Assembly (NCBI RefSeq): GCF_006715565.1
Contig: NZ_VFNL01000001.1
Coordinates: 3,224,001-3,288,000 of the forward strand
Source: Microbacterium sp. SLBN-154
GTDB taxonomy: Bacteria; Actinomycetota; Actinomycetes; Actinomycetales; Microbacteriaceae
Length of the DNA stretch: 64,000 nucleotides
Direction of reading: 5' to 3'
Under the pieces are notes generated by a model. The model searched no databases. It saw only the letters and a list, made by a program, of their open reading frames with translations, and was not told the origin of the DNA. Of this stretch, positions 60,302 through 64,000 are shown piece by piece (positions within the stretch are counted from its first letter, which is position 1; each line of letters begins with the position of its first letter). Position numbers and translations under genes: made by a program.

Positions 60302-61279
60302 ATGGCATTCATCGAGGCTCACGACCTCGTCAAGACCTATCAACCCAAGGGCGCACCCGAGGTCCGTGCGCTCGACGGCCTGACCCTGCAGGTGCCGGAG
60401 GGAACGGTCACCGCTCTCCTCGGGCCCAACGGGGCGGGCAAGACCACCACCGTCAAGGTGCTGACCACGCTCATCCGGCCCGACTCGGGTCACGCGACGA
60501 TCGGCGGCGTCGACGTTCTCGCAGACCCTCAGGCGATCCGCCGGATGAGCGGCGCGAGCGGGCAGTACGCGGCGGTGGATGAGAACCTGACCGGGTTCGA
60601 GAACCTGCTGATGGTGGGTCTGCTCTATCACCTGGGTCGGCGACGGGCGACGCAGCGCGCCCGCGAGCTGATCGAGGTGTTCGACCTTGTGGAGGCGCAG
60701 AACCGGCCGGTGAAGGGGTTCTCCGGCGGGATGCGGCGGCGGATCGATCTGGCGGGCGCGCTGGTCATCAACCCTCCCGTGCTGTTCCTCGACGAGCCCA
60801 CGACCGGACTCGATCCGCGCAGCAGGCTGGCGCTCTGGGATGTCATCGAGTCGCTCGTCGCCGGCGGCACGACCCTCCTGCTGACCACCCAGTACCTCGA
60901 GGAGGCCGACCGCCTGGCCGATTCGATCTCGATCATCGACACCGGAAAGGTCATCGCCGAGGGCACCGCCGACGAGCTCAAGGCATCGGTCGGCGGGCAG
61001 CGCGTGGCCGTCACCCTGGTCGATGGGGGCGACACCGATGCGGTGACCGAGATCCTCCGGCGTCGCGGCACCGGCGCCGTCGTGGCCGACGGCGAGCGTA
61101 CGCTCGTCGCGCCGGTGGCCGACGGGTCATCCGCCCTCAGCGGGGTCATGGCCGACGTGGCGGCGGCGGGCATCGAGCTCCACGACGCCGGCATGCGCCG
61201 ACCGACCCTCGACGACGTCTTCCTTCAGCTCACCGGCCATGCCGCCGAGGGCGCCACAGATGAGGAGGCTGCGGCATGA
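60302..61279 (+). CDS. ABC exporter ATPase (DrrA-like)
   Basis: A 325-residue ATPase with Walker A LLGPNGAGKTTTVKVLTTLI, signature FSGGMRRRIDLAGALV, Walker B VLFLDEPTTGLDPR and H-loop LLTTQYLEEADRLAD. The C-terminal region of about 90 residues (RVAVTLVDGGDTDAVTEILR; RRPTLDDVFLQLTGH) is typical of the DrrA/drug-export subfamily. Its stop overlaps the permease start by 4 bp. It probably powers export of a hydrophobic compound; the substrate is unknown. Confidence 0.93.
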   Translation: MAFIEAHDLVKTYQPKGAPEVRALDGLTLQVPEGTVTALLGPNGAGKTTTVKVLTTLIRPDSGHATIGGVDVLADPQAIRRMSGASGQYAAVDENLTGFENLLMVGLLYHLGRRRATQRARELIEVFDLVEAQNRPVKGFSGGMRRRIDLAGALVINPPVLFLDEPTTGLDPRSRLALWDVIESLVAGGTTLLLTTQYLEEADRLADSISIIDTGKVIAEGTADELKASVGGQRVAVTLVDGGDTDAVTEILRRRGTGAVVADGERTLVAPVADGSSALSGVMADVAAAGIELHDAGMRRPTLDDVFLQLTGHAAEGATDEEAAA

Positions 61280-62145
61280 GCACGACAGCACGCGCGGGCA
61301 AGGGGTCGACCGCCGCGCTCTCCACCACCCTGCAGGCGGAGCCGGGCACACCCTTCAGCCGCTTCCTGTCCGACGGCTACGTCGCCACCTGGCGGAACAT
61401 CAAGAAGATCGTTCGCGTGCCCGACATCCTGGTGTTCACCCTCATCCAGCCGATCATGTTCGTGCTGTTGTTCACCTTCGTCTTCGGCTCGTCGATCGCC
61501 GTGCCGGGCGAGAACTACACGTCGTTCCTCATGGCGGGGATCTTCGCCCAGACGATCGTGTTCGGGTCGACCTACTCCGGCTCGGCGATGGCGCAGGACC
61601 TCAAGGACGGGATCATCGACCGCTTCCGCACGCTCCCGATGAACGGGTCGGCCGTGCTGGTCGGCCGCACGGTCGGCGACCTGGTCATCAACGTGCTGTC
61701 GCTGGTGGTCATGATGGGCACCGGGTTCATCGTGGGATGGCGCGTGGAATCGTCGGTGCCGAGCTTCCTCGCGGGCGTCGGACTGCTGATGCTGTTCTCG
61801 TACGCCTTCTCGTGGGTGATGGCCTTCCTCGGGCTCGTCGTGCGCAGTCCCGAGGTGATCAACAACGCCTCGTTCCTCATCCTCTTCCCGCTCACCTTCA
61901 TCTCCAACGCCTTCGTGCCGAGCGAGAACCTTCCGGGGCCGCTGCGGGTGTTCGCGGAGTGGAATCCGGTGTCGGCGCTGGTGCAGGCCGCGCGGGTCCT
62001 CTTCGGCAATGTGCCGGCGGGGGCGCCCGTGGCTGATGCGTGGCCCCTGCAGCATCCCGTGATCTACGTCCTCGTGTTCGCCGTCGTGATGCTCGTCGTT
62101 TTCGTGCCGCTGTCAATCAGGCGCTTCGCGACCCTCAGTCGGTGA
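61276..62145 (+). CDS. ABC-2 type exporter permease (DrrB-like)
   Basis: A 289-residue membrane protein with six helices of the ABC-2 type. Typical parts are RVPDILVFTLIQPIMFVLLF, LKDGIIDRFRTLPMNGSAVL, FLILFPLTFISNAFVPSENL and PGPLRVFAEWNPVSALVQAA. Partner of the preceding ATPase. Its end overlaps the convergent membrane protein gene by 33 bp. Confidence 0.92.
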   Translation: MSTTARAGKGSTAALSTTLQAEPGTPFSRFLSDGYVATWRNIKKIVRVPDILVFTLIQPIMFVLLFTFVFGSSIAVPGENYTSFLMAGIFAQTIVFGSTYSGSAMAQDLKDGIIDRFRTLPMNGSAVLVGRTVGDLVINVLSLVVMMGTGFIVGWRVESSVPSFLAGVGLLMLFSYAFSWVMAFLGLVVRSPEVINNASFLILFPLTFISNAFVPSENLPGPLRVFAEWNPVSALVQAARVLFGNVPAGAPVADAWPLQHPVIYVLVFAVVMLVVFVPLSIRRFATLSR

Positions 62146-63063
62146 GGCGGTGACCTGCACCGCCGCGACGTCAGCGGCGGGTCGGGTCATCGCGCCGACG
62201 ATGACCGCGGGGAGGACGGGAGCAAGGATCGCGTAGCCGATGCTCGCCGCCCCGAAGACCAGGGCCTGATAGGCGGCGATCGCGATGACGCCCGTCGCGA
62301 ATGCGGCGGCCCCGGCGACGATCCCGACCCGCAGCGGCCTTCCGCGGAAGCCGGCCGCGGAGAAGGCGATGACCCCGTTGGCGAGCACCGGCGCGACGAA
62401 GAGTCCCTGCACCGACCAGGTGAGACTGCCCTCCGCCGAGATCGGGGCCGAGACCGCCACGGCGAACAGAACCGAAGCCACGGCGTAGCCGACGAAGGAC
62501 AGACAGGCCACGACGAGTGCGCGCAGAAGTCGCTCGGCGCGTGCCGGAAGTTCTTCGACGACGGGACCGGGATGGCGTGTGAACCACGCGACCACGACGC
62601 TGAAGAGCAGGAGCTGCACGAGCACCTCGGGAAGACCGAGCACGTGGTACCAGAGCGGCAGGGCGCTGTAGACGACGCCCTCGATCGACGAAGGCGCGGC
62701 CGCCGGCGTCGAGAGGATTCCCACTCCGACGAGCAGGAGCCAGAGGTGAAGCCACCCCCAGCGCGCGCCGATCACCGCACGGAAGGGCAGCAGGACCAGG
62801 GCGAAGACGACACCCCTGGCCACCTGCACGAGCGGTCCGACGAACGAGGCGACCGACCCGAACTCCCGCATGTAGTCCCGGATCACCGGCTGAGCGAAGA
62901 CGCTCGCGTAGTCGATCGCGAGGGCCGCGATGAGCCCCACCGCGAGATAGGTCACGACGTGGGTCGCGGTGACGCGCACGATCCACAGTCCGACCCCCGA
63001 TGATCCTCGGGCGACGGTCGCGGCGTGCGGATCCGGTGTTCCCGACTGCTCGATCCCTGCCAT
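62113..63063 (-). CDS. Polytopic membrane protein, unknown function
   Basis: A 316-residue protein with about seven or eight membrane helices (VTYLAVGLIAALAIDYASVF; VARGVVFALVLLPFRAVIGA; LWLLLVGVGILSTPAAAP; LLRALVVACLSFVGYAVASV; VGIVAGAAAFATGVIAIAAY). I do not recognise a family with a known role. The ATG at 63061-63063 has GGGGG upstream; another ATG 8 codons earlier lacks one. It is convergent with the exporter and 84 bp from the LacI gene, with no obvious functional link. Confidence 0.7.
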   Translation of the reverse strand: MAGIEQSGTPDPHAATVARGSSGVGLWIVRVTATHVVTYLAVGLIAALAIDYASVFAQPVIRDYMREFGSVASFVGPLVQVARGVVFALVLLPFRAVIGARWGWLHLWLLLVGVGILSTPAAAPSSIEGVVYSALPLWYHVLGLPEVLVQLLLFSVVVAWFTRHPGPVVEELPARAERLLRALVVACLSFVGYAVASVLFAVAVSAPISAEGSLTWSVQGLFVAPVLANGVIAFSAAGFRGRPLRVGIVAGAAAFATGVIAIAAYQALVFGAASIGYAILAPVLPAVIVGAMTRPAADVAAVQVTASPTEGREAPD

Positions 63064-63147
63064 CGCCGACCCCCGATCCGACACCATCGTCGTGCGATAC
63101 GGGGGCGGCGGGGAGTCGAAGGTCCCGCGCGAGAAGATCCGGTCGGC

Positions 63148-64000
63148 TCAGCGAAGAGAAGGATGCGTCCGCACCGGCCCGGTCGACTCCCGCACGAGAA
63201 GGTGCGTCGGGATGAGGGTGGTCCCATTGCGGGGAGCTTCACCGTTGAGCGTGGAGATCAGCCGACTGGCTGCGAGGCGTCCCGCCTGCTCGGTGTCACC
63301 GGCGATGGTCGTGAGGGGTGGCGCGCTGAAATCGGCTCCGAAGATGTCGTCGCAGCCGACGACGCTGATGTCCTCGGGCACACGGATGCCACGCTGCCGC
63401 AGTCGCTGCAGCATGCCGATGGCCAGGAGGTCGTTGAACGCCACGCAGGCGGTGGCGTCGGTGAGCACCAGGGCATCAGCCGCGGCTGCACCGCCGGCTC
63501 GGGTCGGCGCGTACGGTCCGACGAGCGAGGGACGAAGCTCCTGCGCCAGCACCTGCTCCTCAAACTCCTTCCACCGCCATCTGTTCTGCCATGACCCTGG
63601 AGGACCGGCGATGAAGGCGATGGTGCGGTGCCCCAGGGCCTTGAGGTGGTCTATCGCCTGGATCAGACCCGTACGGATATCGATCAGGACGCTGGGGATG
63701 TCTTCATGCTGGCGGTTGATGACGGTGAGAGGAAGCCGCGCCGTCGCCTCCCGCAGAGCGGGTGCATCCAGTCGGGTCGCCGAGAGGATCACGCCGTCGA
63801 CGACGCCCGCCAGCTGCGCGAGGGTCTCGGCTTCGGTCGTGCCGGACTCGCTGGTGTCGATCAACAGCTGCAGGAACCCCGCCGTGCGCAACTGCTCCTG
63901 CGTCGAGCGGATGATGTCGAAGTAGAAGGGGTTCGTCACATCCGGCACGAGCAGCGCGACGAGTCCCTTGCGTTCGGCACTCCGCGGTGCCGCCGGCGCG
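63148..64000 (-). CDS. LacI family transcriptional regulator, N-terminus outside window
   Basis: The visible 283 residues are the effector-binding domain of a LacI repressor, starting near the linker (RSAERKGLVALLVPDVTNPF) and continuing QAIDHLKALGHRTIAFIAGP, CVAFNDLLAIGMLQRLRQRG and VPEDISVVGCDDIFGADFSA. The DNA-binding domain lies past the right edge. The stop is at 63148. Its target is probably in the sequence beyond the window. Confidence 0.9.
   Translation of the reverse strand, partial: APAAPRSAERKGLVALLVPDVTNPFYFDIIRSTQEQLRTAGFLQLLIDTSESGTTEAETLAQLAGVVDGVILSATRLDAPALREATARLPLTVINRQHEDIPSVLIDIRTGLIQAIDHLKALGHRTIAFIAGPPGSWQNRWRWKEFEEQVLAQELRPSLVGPYAPTRAGGAAAADALVLTDATACVAFNDLLAIGMLQRLRQRGIRVPEDISVVGCDDIFGADFSAPPLTTIAGDTEQAGRLAASRLISTLNGEAPRNGTTLIPTHLLVRESTGPVRTHPSLR

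Overview
The window is about 64 kb of high-GC DNA with dense, mostly short-spaced genes. The gene families point to a heterotrophic actinobacterium, most likely Microbacteriaceae (Microbacterium-like). Evidence includes an F420-type CofD, a DUF222/HNH protein, DUF1206 and DUF1992 proteins, an alditol oxidase, sugar ABC transporters without their own ATPase, HspR and HrcA operators, and several apparently leaderless starts. The genus is inferred; no rRNA or other marker is present. I see no phage, insertion sequence, integrase or CRISPR array. One tRNA gene (Arg, ACG) is present.

Layout. 1-1.6 kb: cut-off DUF2207 protein, MarR regulator, and an Hsp20 gene preceded by both a CIRCE and a HAIR operator. 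1.6-7.8 kb: GH51 arabinofuranosidase, two sugar permeases, a sugar-binding lipoprotein and a divergent LacI regulator. 7.8-9.8 kb: MerR/DUF4188 divergent pair, tRNA-Arg, a conserved hypothetical. 9.8-15.8 kb: araD-araB-araA-mutarotase operon and its LacI regulator; with the preceding block this is a complete arabinoside uptake and catabolism set. 15.9-27 kb: epimerase, secreted SGND-repeat protein, MFS carrier, then mostly + strand housekeeping and redox genes (DUF1992, SRPBCC, FAD oxidoreductase, DUF151, phosphoesterase, CofD, alditol oxidase, MpaB-type oxygenase, DNA polymerase IV). 27-30.3 kb: ROK regulator and GH36 alpha-galactosidase. 30.3-37.7 kb: DUF1206, DUF222/HNH, MarR with divergent membrane protein, aldo/keto reductase with Gfo/Idh/MocA oxidoreductase, BLUF photoreceptor, ThuA-like protein. 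37.7-39.9 kb: SRPBCC-YciI-ECF42 sigma factor module with a candidate autoregulated promoter. 40-44.7 kb: DabB-DabA inorganic-carbon pump, a PII-like protein, and a divergent winged-helix regulator. 44.7-52.5 kb: PLP decarboxylase, secreted cyanophycinase, RpiR regulator, M20 peptidase and a polar amino-acid ABC transporter whose ATPase gene has a one-base frameshift. 52.5-60.1 kb: phosphotransferase, then a flavin monooxygenase, two acyl-CoA dehydrogenase-like enzymes and a MetNIQ-type importer (likely organosulfur use). 60.3-64 kb: two-gene ABC exporter, membrane protein, and a LacI regulator cut by the window edge.

The strongest biological stories are the putative cyanophycin/amino-acid scavenging locus with three related 16-bp operator-like sites; the dab locus with a visible promoter and repeats; the two heat-shock operators on one Hsp20 gene; the ECF42 module with its promoter; and the shared TGTTACCGGT operator linking the ara operon to a distant oxidoreductase pair.
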